From the NCBI GenBank assembly GCA_035650275.1, contig DASRHY010000067.1:122785-186784 (forward strand): a DNA stretch of 64,000 nucleotides, in the 5' to 3' direction. The position numbers and the translations under genes were made by a program. The notes under the pieces are model-generated. The model was not told the origin of the DNA. It saw nothing but the letters and a program-made list of their open reading frames with translations, and made no database searches. Source of the DNA: DASRHY01 sp035650275 (lineage in GTDB: Bacteria; Actinomycetota; Actinomycetes; Propionibacteriales; Kribbellaceae). Positions 24,598 through 32,104 of the stretch are shown one piece after another. Position 1 is the first letter of the stretch. Each line of letters begins with the position of its first letter.

Positions 24598-25170
24598 GTG
24601 GCCGCACAGAAGTTCGATCACAAGCGGGCCGAGGCCGCTGTCCGGGAGCTGCTGATCGCGATCGGTGAGGACCCGGATCGCGAAGGGCTCCTGGAGACCC
24701 CGGCGCGGGTGGCCCGGTCGTACGCCGAGATGACGGCCGGGCTGTGGCACACACCGGACGAGGTCCTCCGTACCACGTTCGACCTGGGCCACGACGAGAT
24801 GGTGCTGGTCAAGGACATCGAGGTCTGGTCGCTGTGCGAGCACCACCTGGTGCCGTTCACCGGGGTCGCGCACGTCGGCTACATCCCGAGCGAGGACGGC
24901 CGGATCACCGGACTGTCCAAGCTGGCCCGGCTGGTCGACGTGTATGCCAAGCGCCCGCAGGTCCAGGAACGCCTGACCACCCAGGTGGCCGACTCGCTGA
25001 TGGACCTGCTCGAGCCGCGCGGCGTGATCGTGGTGATCGAGTGCGAGCACCTCTGCATGACGATGCGCGGCGTCCGCAAGCCCGGCGCCAAGACGATCAC
25101 CTCCGCGGTCCGCGGTCAGCTCCGCGAACCCGTGACCCGCGCCGAGGCGATGAGCCTGATCGTCGGCTGA
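24598..25170 (+). CDS. folE: GTP cyclohydrolase I
   Basis: It converts GTP to 7,8-dihydroneopterin triphosphate, the first committed folate step. The 190-residue protein has the zinc and catalytic signature SLCEHHLVPFTGVAHVGYIP (C80, H82, H83) and a second Cys in ECEHLCMTMRGV. It starts with GTG 24598, 10 nt after ftsH, suggesting co-transcription. folP, folB and folK follow after a 400-nt leader region, completing the pathway apart from folA and folC, which are not in the window. Confidence 0.96.
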   Translation: MAAQKFDHKRAEAAVRELLIAIGEDPDREGLLETPARVARSYAEMTAGLWHTPDEVLRTTFDLGHDEMVLVKDIEVWSLCEHHLVPFTGVAHVGYIPSEDGRITGLSKLARLVDVYAKRPQVQERLTTQVADSLMDLLEPRGVIVVIECEHLCMTMRGVRKPGAKTITSAVRGQLREPVTRAEAMSLIVG

Positions 25171-25266
25171 CGAGGCCTTCCAGGGCTTGAAACTTCGTGA
25201 CAACGGCAGGAAGATGCCTGCACCGACGGGTAGACATTGAGTGGTTGCATCAATACGTTCCGTTAC

Positions 25267-25283
25267 GGCGCGATTCCCGCGCC
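25267..25283 (+). promoter_or_regulatory. Hairpin before the folP leader peptide
   Basis: GGCGCG (25267-25272), loop ATTCC, CGCGCC (25278-25283) forms a 6-bp perfect stem four nt before a GGGAGGAGGA ribosome site. It could hold the leader transcript start in a defined position. No function is proven. Confidence 0.4.
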
Positions 25284-25300
25284 CTCGGGAGGAGGAACGC

Positions 25301-25348
25301 ATGATCTTCGGCACGCTCGCGCGGGTGGTTGTCACAACCGATCGGTGA
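25301..25348 (+). CDS. Putative 15-residue leader peptide upstream of folP
   Basis: ATG 25301 is preceded by an exceptionally strong Shine-Dalgarno sequence (GGAGGAGG) at normal spacing, and the frame reads MIFGTLARVVVTTDR before TGA at 25346-25348. A Val-Val-Val-Thr-Thr run sits over GGTTGT-C-ACAACC, a 6-bp palindrome, and the stop overlaps GAGGCGC of the next hairpin. This is the geometry of a ribosome-stalling or reinitiation leader, but no amino-acid pathway gene follows; folP does. I do not recognise the peptide. Confidence 0.5.
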   Translation: MIFGTLARVVVTTDR

Positions 25349-25372
25349 GGCGCTGACCGCCAGTGGCGCCTC
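25347..25372 (+). promoter_or_regulatory. Hairpin overlapping the leader-peptide stop codon
   Basis: GAGGCGC (25347-25353) pairs with GCGCCTC (25366-25372) around a 12-nt loop, and its left arm begins within the leader-peptide TGA. A ribosome finishing or stalling on the leader would block or allow this stem. No poly-U follows, so simple intrinsic termination is unlikely. Confidence 0.4.
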
Positions 25373-25436
25373 ATTGGTGCTGGGATAGCAGCCGTCGGTT
25401 GGAGAGCCGGCGGCGGATGGGGCCCGGTGCCAAGGT

Positions 25437-25451
25437 GGGGCGGATCGCCCC
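25437..25451 (+). promoter_or_regulatory. GGGGCG-GAT-CGCCCC hairpin in the folP leader
   Basis: A perfect 6-bp stem with a 3-nt loop lies about 120 nt upstream of the folP ATG. It is the third strong stem in the leader. It could equally be a DNA operator. Confidence 0.35.
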
Positions 25452-25570
25452 GGATCACTCAGGTGGTCGGGGTCGATCCGTCCCACCGCTCATATCGGGC
25501 CGCTTCATTCGGGGCACGGCACGCAGCCGTCCACGGTGGCCACTACGGTTGTCGCGTGCAATCCGCCCCG

Positions 25571-26428
25571 ATGACTCCCACCAGGCGCCAGGTCGACGGC
25601 CTTCCGCGGCCGGACCGGTGCCTGGTGATGGGTGTGGTCAACGTGACCCCGGACTCGTTCTCCGACGGCGGCGAGTGGTTCGAGCCGGGCGCCGCGATCG
25701 CGCACGGTCGCGAGCTGCTGGCGCGGGGCGCGGACGTGCTCGACGTCGGCGGGGAGTCGACCCGGCCCGGTGCCGAGCGACCGGAACCGGCCGAGGAGCT
25801 GCGCCGGGTACTTCCGGTGGTCGACGCGCTGGCCGCCGAGGGTGCCGTGGTCTCGATCGACACCATGCGTGCGGACGTCGCCGCCCGGGCGCTCGATGCC
25901 GGTGCCACCGCGGTCAACGACGTGTCCGGCGGCCTCGGCGACCCGGACATGCTCGCGCTGGTGGCGGCACGCCGCGCGCCGTACATCTGCATGCACTGGC
26001 GTGGACACGCCGCGGAAATGCAGACCAGGGCGACGTACGACGACGTGGTGGCCGACGTGGTCCACGAGCTCGGCGACCGGGTCGCGGCGCTGACCGACGC
26101 TGGGATCGACCTGGGCCGGGTGGCGGTCGACCCAGGGCTCGGGTTCGCGAAGACGGCCGAGCACAACTGGCAGATCCTGCGCCGGCTGGGCGAGCTGGAC
26201 GCCCTCGATCTACCGGTACTGATCGGTGCGTCGCGGAAGGCTTTCCTCGGCAGGCTGCTCGCGGATCCCGCCACCGGTGAGCCGCGGCCGACCGTCGCCC
26301 GGGACGACGCCAGCGCTGCGATCTCGGCTCTGGCGGCGGCCGCCGGCGTCTGGTGCGTCCGGGTGCACGAGGTGGCCTCGAGTGCCGACGCGGTCCGGGT
26401 CGCGCGCCGCTGGACGGCCGATGACTGA
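25571..26428 (+). CDS. folP: Dihydropteroate synthase
   Basis: FolP joins p-aminobenzoate to the pterin pyrophosphate and is the sulfonamide target. The protein of 285 residues (from ATG 25571; GTG 25556 also possible) has the pterin/PABA motif VMGVVNVTPDSFSDGGEW, LDVGGESTRPGA, and DPGLGFAKTAEHNW with the late IGASRKAFLG. The TIM-barrel order is complete. It overlaps the next gene by 8 nt, beginning the tight folP-NTF2-folB-folK operon. Confidence 0.95.
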   Translation: MTPTRRQVDGLPRPDRCLVMGVVNVTPDSFSDGGEWFEPGAAIAHGRELLARGADVLDVGGESTRPGAERPEPAEELRRVLPVVDALAAEGAVVSIDTMRADVAARALDAGATAVNDVSGGLGDPDMLALVAARRAPYICMHWRGHAAEMQTRATYDDVVADVVHELGDRVAALTDAGIDLGRVAVDPGLGFAKTAEHNWQILRRLGELDALDLPVLIGASRKAFLGRLLADPATGEPRPTVARDDASAAISALAAAAGVWCVRVHEVASSADAVRVARRWTADD

Positions 26429-26861
26429 CCGCCCAGACGAGGTGACCGCCGCGGTGCTGAACGCGAACCAGGCGTTCTACAACGCGTTCGAGGCCGGCGA
26501 CCTCGACCTGATGGCGGCGATCTGGCTGCCGCAGCCGGACCCGGTCTGCATCCACCCCGGCAACGTCGCGATCAACGGGTACAACGAGCTGATGCGGGCC
26601 TGGGCGATGATCTTCGCCAACACGCCGTACATCCAGTTCTTCCTCACCGACGTGGTGACGCGGGTGGACGACGACGTGGCGTACGTGACCTGCACGGAGA
26701 ACGTGCTGTCGTCCGGCGAGGGGGCGCCCGAGGAAGGCTTCGCGGGCGGGAAGGCCCTGGCCACCAACGTGTTCCGGCGCACATCGACTGGCTGGCGACT
26801 GTGGATCCACCACGCGTCCCCGGTACTGTCGACAGGGGGTCAAGCGGAGGAGGCAGGGTGA
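26421..26861 (+). CDS. NTF2/SnoaL-like protein in the folate operon
   Basis: The 146-residue protein reads VLNANQAFYNAFEAGDLDLM and WRLWIHHASPV, the cone-shaped NTF2-like fold. It lies between folP and folB with overlaps of 8 nt and 4 nt, so its translation is coupled to theirs. A gene of this family is often found in this position in actinobacteria, but no reaction has been assigned. A folate-pathway accessory role is inferred from context. It may bind a small pterin-like ligand. Confidence 0.82.
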   Translation: MTDRPDEVTAAVLNANQAFYNAFEAGDLDLMAAIWLPQPDPVCIHPGNVAINGYNELMRAWAMIFANTPYIQFFLTDVVTRVDDDVAYVTCTENVLSSGEGAPEEGFAGGKALATNVFRRTSTGWRLWIHHASPVLSTGGQAEEAG

Positions 26862-27274
26862 GCGGTGCGGTGCTGCCTGCCGACCTGATCGAGATCCGCG
26901 GGATCCGGGGATTCGGGCGGCACGGAGTGTTTGCGCACGAGCGCGCGGACGGGCAGGAATTCGTCGTCGACGTGCGGCTGGAGCTGGATGCTCGCGAGGC
27001 CGCGGCCTCCGACCGGTTGGCGGATACCGTCGATTACGGCAGGATCGCGGCAGAGGTTCATACCGCGGTCGAGTCGGACCCGGTCGACCTGATCGAGACG
27101 CTTGCGGAACGTATCGCGGAGCGGTGCCTCGCGGATCCGCGGGTCGCCGCGGTCGCGGTGAGTGTTCACAAACCCTCGGCACCGATCACGGTGCCGTTCG
27201 ACGATGTAGTACTGACAGTCCACCGACGACGCACTGCCCCCCAAGACGCCGAACTCGGAGATACCCGTGACTGA
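26858..27274 (+). CDS. folB: Dihydroneopterin aldolase
   Basis: FolB cleaves 7,8-dihydroneopterin to 6-hydroxymethyl-dihydropterin. The 138-residue protein starts at GTG 26858, overlapping the upstream stop by GTGA and following GGAGGAGG. The signature IRGFGRHGVFAHERADGQEFVVDV and the late HKPSAPI are typical, with the catalytic Lys in that segment. A longer C-terminal tail (about 15 residues) extends past the usual end, and the frame overlaps folK by 8 nt. Confidence 0.93.
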   Translation: MSGAVLPADLIEIRGIRGFGRHGVFAHERADGQEFVVDVRLELDAREAAASDRLADTVDYGRIAAEVHTAVESDPVDLIETLAERIAERCLADPRVAAVAVSVHKPSAPITVPFDDVVLTVHRRRTAPQDAELGDTRD

Positions 27275-27833
27275 GACCCCTAGTCCCCACGTCATCGACG
27301 CCGACACCCTGAGTGGCGGTCTGAAGCCGATCCGGCAGATCATTCTCTCGCTTGGCAGCAACGTCGGCGAACGCGAGGCGAACCTGCAGGGCGCGGTCGA
27401 CACATTGCAGGACACCCCGGACGTCAAGGTGGTCAGCGTGTCACCGGTCTATGCGACCGAGCCGGTGAACGCGCCCGAAGGCTCGGAGGAGTTCCTCAAC
27501 ATCGTGCTGCTGGCCGATACGACGCTGTCGGTCGACACGCTGCTCGAGCGCTGCCAGGCGGTCGAGCAGGCGTTCGGGCGGGAGCGCAGTGTGCCGGGAG
27601 CACCGCGAGCGCTCGACGTCGACCTGATCACGTACGGGAACAAGACGATCGAGGCCGAGGGCCTCACCGTCCCGCATCCGCGGGCGCACGAGCGAGCCTT
27701 CGTGCTCGCGCCGTGGCTGGACATCGAGCCGGACGCCGAGCTGGTCGGGTACGGCCGGGTCGCGGACCTGCTGCAGAACGTCGGGACGTCCGGTGTGAAG
27801 CGTCTCGACGACGTGGCCATCGAGCTGCAGTAG
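27267..27833 (+). CDS. folK: 6-hydroxymethyl-7,8-dihydropterin pyrophosphokinase
   Basis: FolK transfers pyrophosphate from ATP to the hydroxymethylpterin that FolP then uses. The 188-residue protein has the entry motif ILSLGSNVGEREANLQGAVD and the HPPK signature RSVPGAPRALDVDLITYG with the acidic Mg2+ ligands. An extra 23-residue N-terminal extension precedes the domain; translation could start later than the GTG at 27267. It overlaps folB by 8 nt and the next gene by 1 nt. Confidence 0.94.
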   Translation: MTETPSPHVIDADTLSGGLKPIRQIILSLGSNVGEREANLQGAVDTLQDTPDVKVVSVSPVYATEPVNAPEGSEEFLNIVLLADTTLSVDTLLERCQAVEQAFGRERSVPGAPRALDVDLITYGNKTIEAEGLTVPHPRAHERAFVLAPWLDIEPDAELVGYGRVADLLQNVGTSGVKRLDDVAIELQ

Positions 27834-28354
27834 TGGCCACCGGACCCAGCTCAGGGGGCCGGGCCGGGCCGGAGGGCCCGGAGCAGCCGCAGCCGGGACG
27901 GATCCGGCCGATCTCGCGCCGGCTGCTTGTCGCGCTCGGGGTACTCGGTACGGCCGTCGGCTGGACCGTGATCGCCGTGATCGAGAACGGCGGCGGCGTC
28001 GCGCCGACGCTGTCCTGGCTGACCCCGGTCGCCTGGGGCTTCCTGGCCGCACTGCTGTTCCTGGCCGCGCGGAACACGCACCAGCGGATCCAGGTACGCC
28101 GTGAACGGGTCGACCCGCAGCGCGCCGTCTTCCTGCTGCTGATCGCCAAGGCCAGCGCATTTGTCGGCGCGTTGTGCACGGGTGTTTACGCAGGGTTCGC
28201 GTTGGCCTTCATCGACTCGCTCGAGGCATCGGGTCCGCGCAGCAGGACCATCACGGCCGGGTTATCGGGCGTGTTCGCTGTTCTCGTTGTCAGGGCTGGA
28301 TTGATGCTCGAGCGAGCGTGTCGTGTACCGCGGAACCCTGACGAGACAACGTAG
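27833..28354 (+). CDS. DUF3180 membrane protein
   Basis: The 173-residue protein has four predicted membrane helices: around residues 30-48, 58-78, 100-122 and 138-158. It begins with GTG 27833 overlapping the folK stop codon. DUF3180 proteins follow folK in many actinobacteria and are uncharacterised. The 20-residue Pro/Gly-rich N-terminus is cytoplasmic by the positive-inside rule. Stable linkage to the folate operon is a family trait rather than evidence of folate function. Confidence 0.87.
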   Translation: MATGPSSGGRAGPEGPEQPQPGRIRPISRRLLVALGVLGTAVGWTVIAVIENGGGVAPTLSWLTPVAWGFLAALLFLAARNTHQRIQVRRERVDPQRAVFLLLIAKASAFVGALCTGVYAGFALAFIDSLEASGPRSRTITAGLSGVFAVLVVRAGLMLERACRVPRNPDETT

Positions 28355-28365
28355 GGTTTTGGCCC

Positions 28366-28770
28366 ATGGGGCAAAGGGGTACCCGCCGACGGGCCAGGGC
28401 GACCGTTCTCGCCGTCGCGTACTCGGTGTCGGTGGCCATCCTTGTCGGCGTGGTCTTCGTCTTCGTCGCGGACAGCGCGTGGGCCCTGCGCGGCATCGCC
28501 CTCGGCGCCGCCTTCGCCGGCATTGCCGCGATGCTGATGGTCCGGCACCAGCTGCTCGTCGAGCGTGCGTCGTACGGTGAGGAACGCAGCCGGGTCGCAC
28601 AGGAGTACAGCCGCCTCACCAACGCGCGCGTCGTCGAGAACGCCGAGTTCGTCGAGACCATGCACGCCCGCCTCGACAAGATCGAGTCCGAGGTAGCCAC
28701 CGTCATCCAAGCCGGCGACCGTTACTCCACCCAAGAAGCCCCCACCGTCGTAAACCTTCACTCCGCCTAA
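28366..28770 (+). CDS. Small membrane protein, DUF-type, last gene before the inverted repeats
   Basis: The 134-residue protein has an Arg-rich start, two helices (about 13-36 and 40-58) and a soluble, charged C-terminal helix with a coiled-coil look (LVERASYGEERSRVAQEYSR). I do not recognise a family. It starts 11 nt after DUF3180, so it is probably the last gene of the folate operon, ending 7 nt before the left 60-bp inverted repeat. Confidence 0.7.
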   Translation: MGQRGTRRRARATVLAVAYSVSVAILVGVVFVFVADSAWALRGIALGAAFAGIAAMLMVRHQLLVERASYGEERSRVAQEYSRLTNARVVENAEFVETMHARLDKIESEVATVIQAGDRYSTQEAPTVVNLHSA

Positions 28771-28777
28771 CTCCCCT

Positions 28778-28837
28778 TTCCATTCATCGGGCCCTTGTGA
28801 CCCGGCGTGTCGTCGTTCGTCGGGCCCTTGTGACCAC
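28778..28837 (+). repeat. Left 60-bp inverted repeat
   Basis: Starts TTCCATTCATCGGGCCCTTG. GGGCCC occurs at 28789-28794 and again at 28822-28827, a 33-nt period. It pairs with 29856-29915, differing at four positions (26, 38, 39 and 42 of the repeat). Confidence 0.9.
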
Positions 28838-28900
28838 GCCCCTTGGGCACCTGTGGACAACCGGCGTCGTGACTGACGCCGGGCCGAGCATGCTGCTCCG

Positions 28901-29854
28901 GTGACCACGCCGATCGCGAACCCGGACCTGCTGCTCGACGGACTCCCGTTCACCCGGGCCGAGGCACTGCTGGCCGGCCTGAGTGCAGCCGAGCTGCGCC
29001 GGTTACGCCGGATCGGCGTGATCACGCCGGTCGTACGGGGCGTGTACGTCGACGCGTGCGTCGAGGACTCCCTGCCTCTGCGGGCGGCCGCCGTGGCCAA
29101 GGTCGCGCCGGACGACGCGGTCGTGTGTCGCCGTACCGCTGCCTGGCTCTTCGGGATCGACGCGTTGGCGATGGAGGAGATCGTCGAGCTGCCGAAGGTC
29201 GACTTCGTCCGCCAGCGGTCGGTCCGGGCACTCAAGTCGTCCGGCGCCAACGGTCACTCGCAGACTCTGCTGGACGGCGACGTCATCGAGTGGCACGGGC
29301 TCCGGGTGACGTCACCGGTGGCGACGGCCGTCCATCTCGCCCGCCACCTCACCCGGCCGTTCGGGCTCTCGGCGCTGGACGCGATGGCGCGGGCCGAGCT
29401 GGTGACGCCGTCGGCGGTCAGGGACGCCGTCCGCAGGTACCCGCACCACCCCGGCATCCGGCAGGCCCGCGAGCTGGCCGGGCTGATCGAGCCGTCGGCG
29501 GAGTCGCCGGGCGAGTCGTGGCTACGGCTGCGGATGATCGACGCCGGCTTCCCGCGGCCGATCCCGCAGGTGGTGATCAAGGACGGGGCTCGCGAGTACC
29601 GGGTGGACCTGGCCTTTCTCGATCCGCTGCCGGGCCGGCGGGCTCGGCGGCTGGCGCTCGAGTACGACTCGGACCAGTGGCACACCACGCCGGAGCAGGT
29701 CGCCGAGGACAGCGCTCGACGTGGGCGGCTGGACCGGCTGGCGTGGGAGGTGCTTCCCGTCCGTCGTTGGCAGGTGTGGGGTGCCGATCCGTCGCTGGAG
29801 AAGGCGGTCGGCGAGCTGCTGGGGATTGCGCCGCGGTTGCCGCGCAGGTGGTGA
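28901..29854 (+). CDS. AbiEi-like N-terminus fused to DUF559/PD-(D/E)XK-like C-terminus
   Basis: The 317-residue protein begins with a winged-helix-like region (TRAEALLAGLSAAELRRLRR, then VVRGVYV at about 48), as in AbiEi antitoxins and related Rv2016-type proteins. Residues 195-310 look like the DUF559/very-short-patch-repair endonuclease fold, with ESWLRLRMIDAGF, YRVDLAFLD and LALEYDSDQWH giving the D...E-x-D pattern. It has GTG or ATG-like starts; GTG 28901 lies in the spacer after the repeat. It is the only gene in the inverted-repeat unit. DNA-cleavage activity is not established. Confidence 0.7.
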   Translation: MTTPIANPDLLLDGLPFTRAEALLAGLSAAELRRLRRIGVITPVVRGVYVDACVEDSLPLRAAAVAKVAPDDAVVCRRTAAWLFGIDALAMEEIVELPKVDFVRQRSVRALKSSGANGHSQTLLDGDVIEWHGLRVTSPVATAVHLARHLTRPFGLSALDAMARAELVTPSAVRDAVRRYPHHPGIRQARELAGLIEPSAESPGESWLRLRMIDAGFPRPIPQVVIKDGAREYRVDLAFLDPLPGRRARRLALEYDSDQWHTTPEQVAEDSARRGRLDRLAWEVLPVRRWQVWGADPSLEKAVGELLGIAPRLPRRW

Positions 29855-29855
29855 T

Positions 29856-29915
29856 GTGGTCACAAGGGCCCGATGAGTGACGACACGCCTGGTCACAAGG
29901 GCCCGATGAATGGAA
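29856..29915 (-). repeat. Right 60-bp inverted repeat
   Basis: Complement of the left copy. GGGCCCGATG occurs twice, beginning 29866 and 29899. It begins one base after the passenger gene stop (29854) and ends one base before the stop of nuoD (29917), so it fills the convergent gap exactly. Confidence 0.9.
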
Positions 29916-29916
29916 G

Positions 29917-31122
29917 TTACTTGTCGATGTCGCCTACTACGAAGAACATGCTGCCGAGGATGGCGACCATGTCGGCGACGACGCAGCCGGGGAGCATCTC
30001 GGGGAGGACGGCGATGTTGTTGAAGGAGGCCGAGCGGAGCTTCAGGCGCCACGGGGTCTTGTCGCCGCGCGAGACCAGGTAGTAGCCGTTGATGCCGAGC
30101 GGGTTCTCGGTCCACGCGTACGTCTGTCCCTCGGGCACCTTGAGGATCTTCGGCAGCCGGACGTTGACCGGTCCCGCGGGTATCGACGCCAGTCGGTCCA
30201 GGCAGGCGTCGACCAGGTCCAGCGAGACCTTCACCTGGTCCAGCAGGACCGAGAAGCGCGCGAAGCAGTCGCCGTCGGTACGGCCGACCACCCGCAGTAC
30301 GCCGTCGCGGGCCAGCTCGTCGTACGCCAGGTACGGCTCGTCGCGGCGCAGGTCCGCGTCCACGCCGGACGCCCGGGCGATCGGGCCCGAGACGCCGTAC
30401 GACGTGATCAGCTCGGGCGCGAGCCGGCCGACGCCGACGGTACGGGCCCGGAAGATCTCGTTGCCGAGGACAAGGTTCTCGATATCGGGCAGCCTGCCTC
30501 GGACCGCATCCACCGCCGCGCCGGCCCGGCCCAGCCAGCCGACCGGCAGGTCCTCCTTGAGCCCGCCGACCCGGTTGAACATGTAGTGCATCCGCCCGCC
30601 GGACAGCTCCTCCATCACGGCCTGGACGGTCTCGCGCTCCCGGAACGCGTAGAAGATCGGCGTGATCGCGCCCAGCTCCAGCGGATACGAGCCGAGGAAC
30701 ATCAGGTGGTTCAGCACCCGGTTCAGCTCGGCCATCAGGGTCCGGATCCATATGGCCCGGGCAGGCACCTCGAGGCCCATCATGCGTTCCACCGCGAGCA
30801 CCACGCCGAGCTCGTTGGAGAACGCGGACAGCCAGTCGTGCCGGTTCGCGAGCACGATGATCTGCCGGTAGTCGCGGACCTCGAACAGCTTCTCGGCGCC
30901 GCGGTGCATATACCCGATGATCGGCTCGCAGCCGAGGATCCGCTCGCCGTCCATGGTCAGCCGGAGCCGGAGCACGCCGTGCGTGGCGGGGTGCTGCGGG
31001 CCGATGTTCAGCACCATGTCGATGGTCGCGAGCTCGGACCCGGTTCCGGTGCCGCCGCGCTCGTACGCCGAGTCCAGGCCGGCCGCGCCGGCGCCGAGTC
31101 CGACGACTCGCTCGGTGGTCAT
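29917..31122 (-). CDS. nuoD: NADH-quinone oxidoreductase subunit D (orphan paralogue)
   Basis: The 401-residue protein has the 49-kDa subunit signature LNIGPQHPATHGVLRLRLTM and the quinone-site region HRGAEKLFEVRDYRQI. Complex I NuoD normally sits in a 13- or 14-gene nuo operon, but no other nuo gene is in the window. It overlaps a SRPBCC gene by 4 nt upstream, a different partnership. It may be a divergent or non-respiratory paralogue. The Cys residues typical of the NiFe-hydrogenase relative are absent. Confidence 0.9.
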   Translation of the reverse strand: MTTERVVGLGAGAAGLDSAYERGGTGTGSELATIDMVLNIGPQHPATHGVLRLRLTMDGERILGCEPIIGYMHRGAEKLFEVRDYRQIIVLANRHDWLSAFSNELGVVLAVERMMGLEVPARAIWIRTLMAELNRVLNHLMFLGSYPLELGAITPIFYAFRERETVQAVMEELSGGRMHYMFNRVGGLKEDLPVGWLGRAGAAVDAVRGRLPDIENLVLGNEIFRARTVGVGRLAPELITSYGVSGPIARASGVDADLRRDEPYLAYDELARDGVLRVVGRTDGDCFARFSVLLDQVKVSLDLVDACLDRLASIPAGPVNVRLPKILKVPEGQTYAWTENPLGINGYYLVSRGDKTPWRLKLRSASFNNIAVLPEMLPGCVVADMVAILGSMFFVVGDIDK

Positions 31123-31556
31123 GCGCTCAGGCTATCGGCGATCGCTTCCTGCCAGGACCGCAGGAAGGCCGGATAGCCGCCGGCGAACTCGCGCAGCCCG
31201 TCCCGCCCAGCCTCGGACAGTGCGGTCAGCTCGTACGTCACGGTCACCGAGCAGCCTTCCGTGGTGTCCTCGAGTACGACGGCCACGGTGCCGGCCCGCG
31301 CGCCCGGCGTGACCCGGGCGTACCGGATCCGGCGGCCGGGCTCGCGTTCGAGCACGATCCAGGTGGTGGTCGCGCCGTGCGCCGCGGTCACGAACACGGT
31401 GCCCGGCGCATCGTCGTCGCCAGCCGGCACCGGGTACCGCGGATCCCAGCCGTCCACCCAGGTCCGCTCGCCCTCCGGCGTGAACAGCCGGTACGCCGCC
31501 GAGGCCGGCAGCGGGACGGTCAGCTGCCCGGTCAGCACGTACTCGGCGCCGGTCAC
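31119..31556 (-). CDS. SRPBCC (START-like) family protein
   Basis: The 145-residue protein has the SRPBCC/Bet v1-like helix-grip features: LTVPLPASAAYRLFTPEGE, WDPRYPV, and the C-terminal helix ending FAGGYPAFLRSWQEAI. Such proteins bind hydrophobic ligands or act as toxin-like cyclases. The GTG start at 31556 and 4-nt overlap with nuoD suggest one transcript. Ligand and role are unknown. Confidence 0.8.
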   Translation of the reverse strand: MTGAEYVLTGQLTVPLPASAAYRLFTPEGERTWVDGWDPRYPVPAGDDDAPGTVFVTAAHGATTTWIVLEREPGRRIRYARVTPGARAGTVAVVLEDTTEGCSVTVTYELTALSEAGRDGLREFAGGYPAFLRSWQEAIADSLSA

Positions 31557-31615
31557 ACCCCCACCGTAACCGCGGCCGCGACCGGAAATACCCCGCGCCG
31601 TGACAGGCTGGGTGC

Positions 31616-32104
31616 GTGAACGACCTCTTCGCCCCCGCCGATGTGAGCTGGACGCCGGTCTCCCCGCGGCTGGCGAGCCTGCGCCGGGTCACCGCAGCCA
31701 TCCTGATCGGCATCGTCGGAGTGCCCGTCGCGCTGCTGCTTGGCCTGTTCGCCGACTGGCTGTACGCCGGACTGGCCGCGGTCGTCGCGCTGGCGTCGTT
31801 CGGCTGGGCCTGGGTGCTGGTCGGACGCAACCAGCGGTCCTGGAAGTACGCCGAGCGCGAGGACGAGCTGCTGGTCACGCACGGGGTGATGTTCCGCGAG
31901 CTGGTCGTCGTGCCGTACGGACGGATGCAGTTCGTGGACGTGACGGCGGGACCGCTGGAGCGGTCGTTCGGGCTGGCCACGGTCGAGCTGCACACCGCGA
32001 CCCCGGCGACGGACGCGAAGATCCCCGGGCTGACGCCGGACGAGGCGGCCCGGCTGCGCGACCGGTTGTCGAAGCTCGGGCAGGCGCAGGCGTGGGGCCT
32101 GTGA
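31616..32104 (+). CDS. PH-domain membrane protein (YdbS-like)
   Basis: The 162-residue protein has two N-terminal helices (about 25-47 and 50-68) and a bacterial PH-like domain (YAEREDELLVTHGVMFRELV). The RMQFVDVTAGPLERSFGL motif is the standard bPH2 signature. YdbS/YdbT-like genes are paired, and the larger partner follows with a 4-nt overlap. Membrane association and a role in envelope stress are suggested by family, not shown. Confidence 0.87.
   Translation: MNDLFAPADVSWTPVSPRLASLRRVTAAILIGIVGVPVALLLGLFADWLYAGLAAVVALASFGWAWVLVGRNQRSWKYAEREDELLVTHGVMFRELVVVPYGRMQFVDVTAGPLERSFGLATVELHTATPATDAKIPGLTPDEAARLRDRLSKLGQAQAWGL

Larger units (their letters stand above)
25171..25570 (+). promoter_or_regulatory. 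folP leader region (400 nt) with possible promoter
   Basis: Between folE and folP lies a long stretch without a normal gene. A possible promoter is TTGAAA (25187-25192) with GAAGAT 17 nt later (25210-25215). Further on there are several hairpins and a 15-codon open reading frame with a strong ribosome site. The layout resembles an attenuation leader, but no known riboswitch or T-box motif was recognised. Confidence 0.4.
28778..29915. mobile_element. Inverted-repeat-flanked AbiEi/PD-(D/E)XK-like unit
   Basis: A 1138-bp unit consists of one gene (28901-29854) enclosed by a left repeat (28778-28837) and a right repeat (29856-29915) in inverted orientation. The repeats match at 56 of 60 positions. 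Each repeat contains two copies of GGGCCCTTGTGACC (or its complement) with a 33-nt period. No target-site duplication or transposase is visible. It lies exactly in the gap between the folate operon and convergent nuoD. Classification as mobile is inference; it may be a REPtron-like passenger. Confidence 0.6.

Noticed and set aside
25171..25570. T-box riboswitch before folP
   Set aside because: The AGGGTGGNACCGCG antiterminator sequence is not present, although the leader has stems and GGTGG-like words.
28760..29930. Target-site duplication of the inverted-repeat unit
   Set aside because: The bases outside the two repeats (CTCCCCTT and GTTACTTG) do not match, so no duplication can be claimed.
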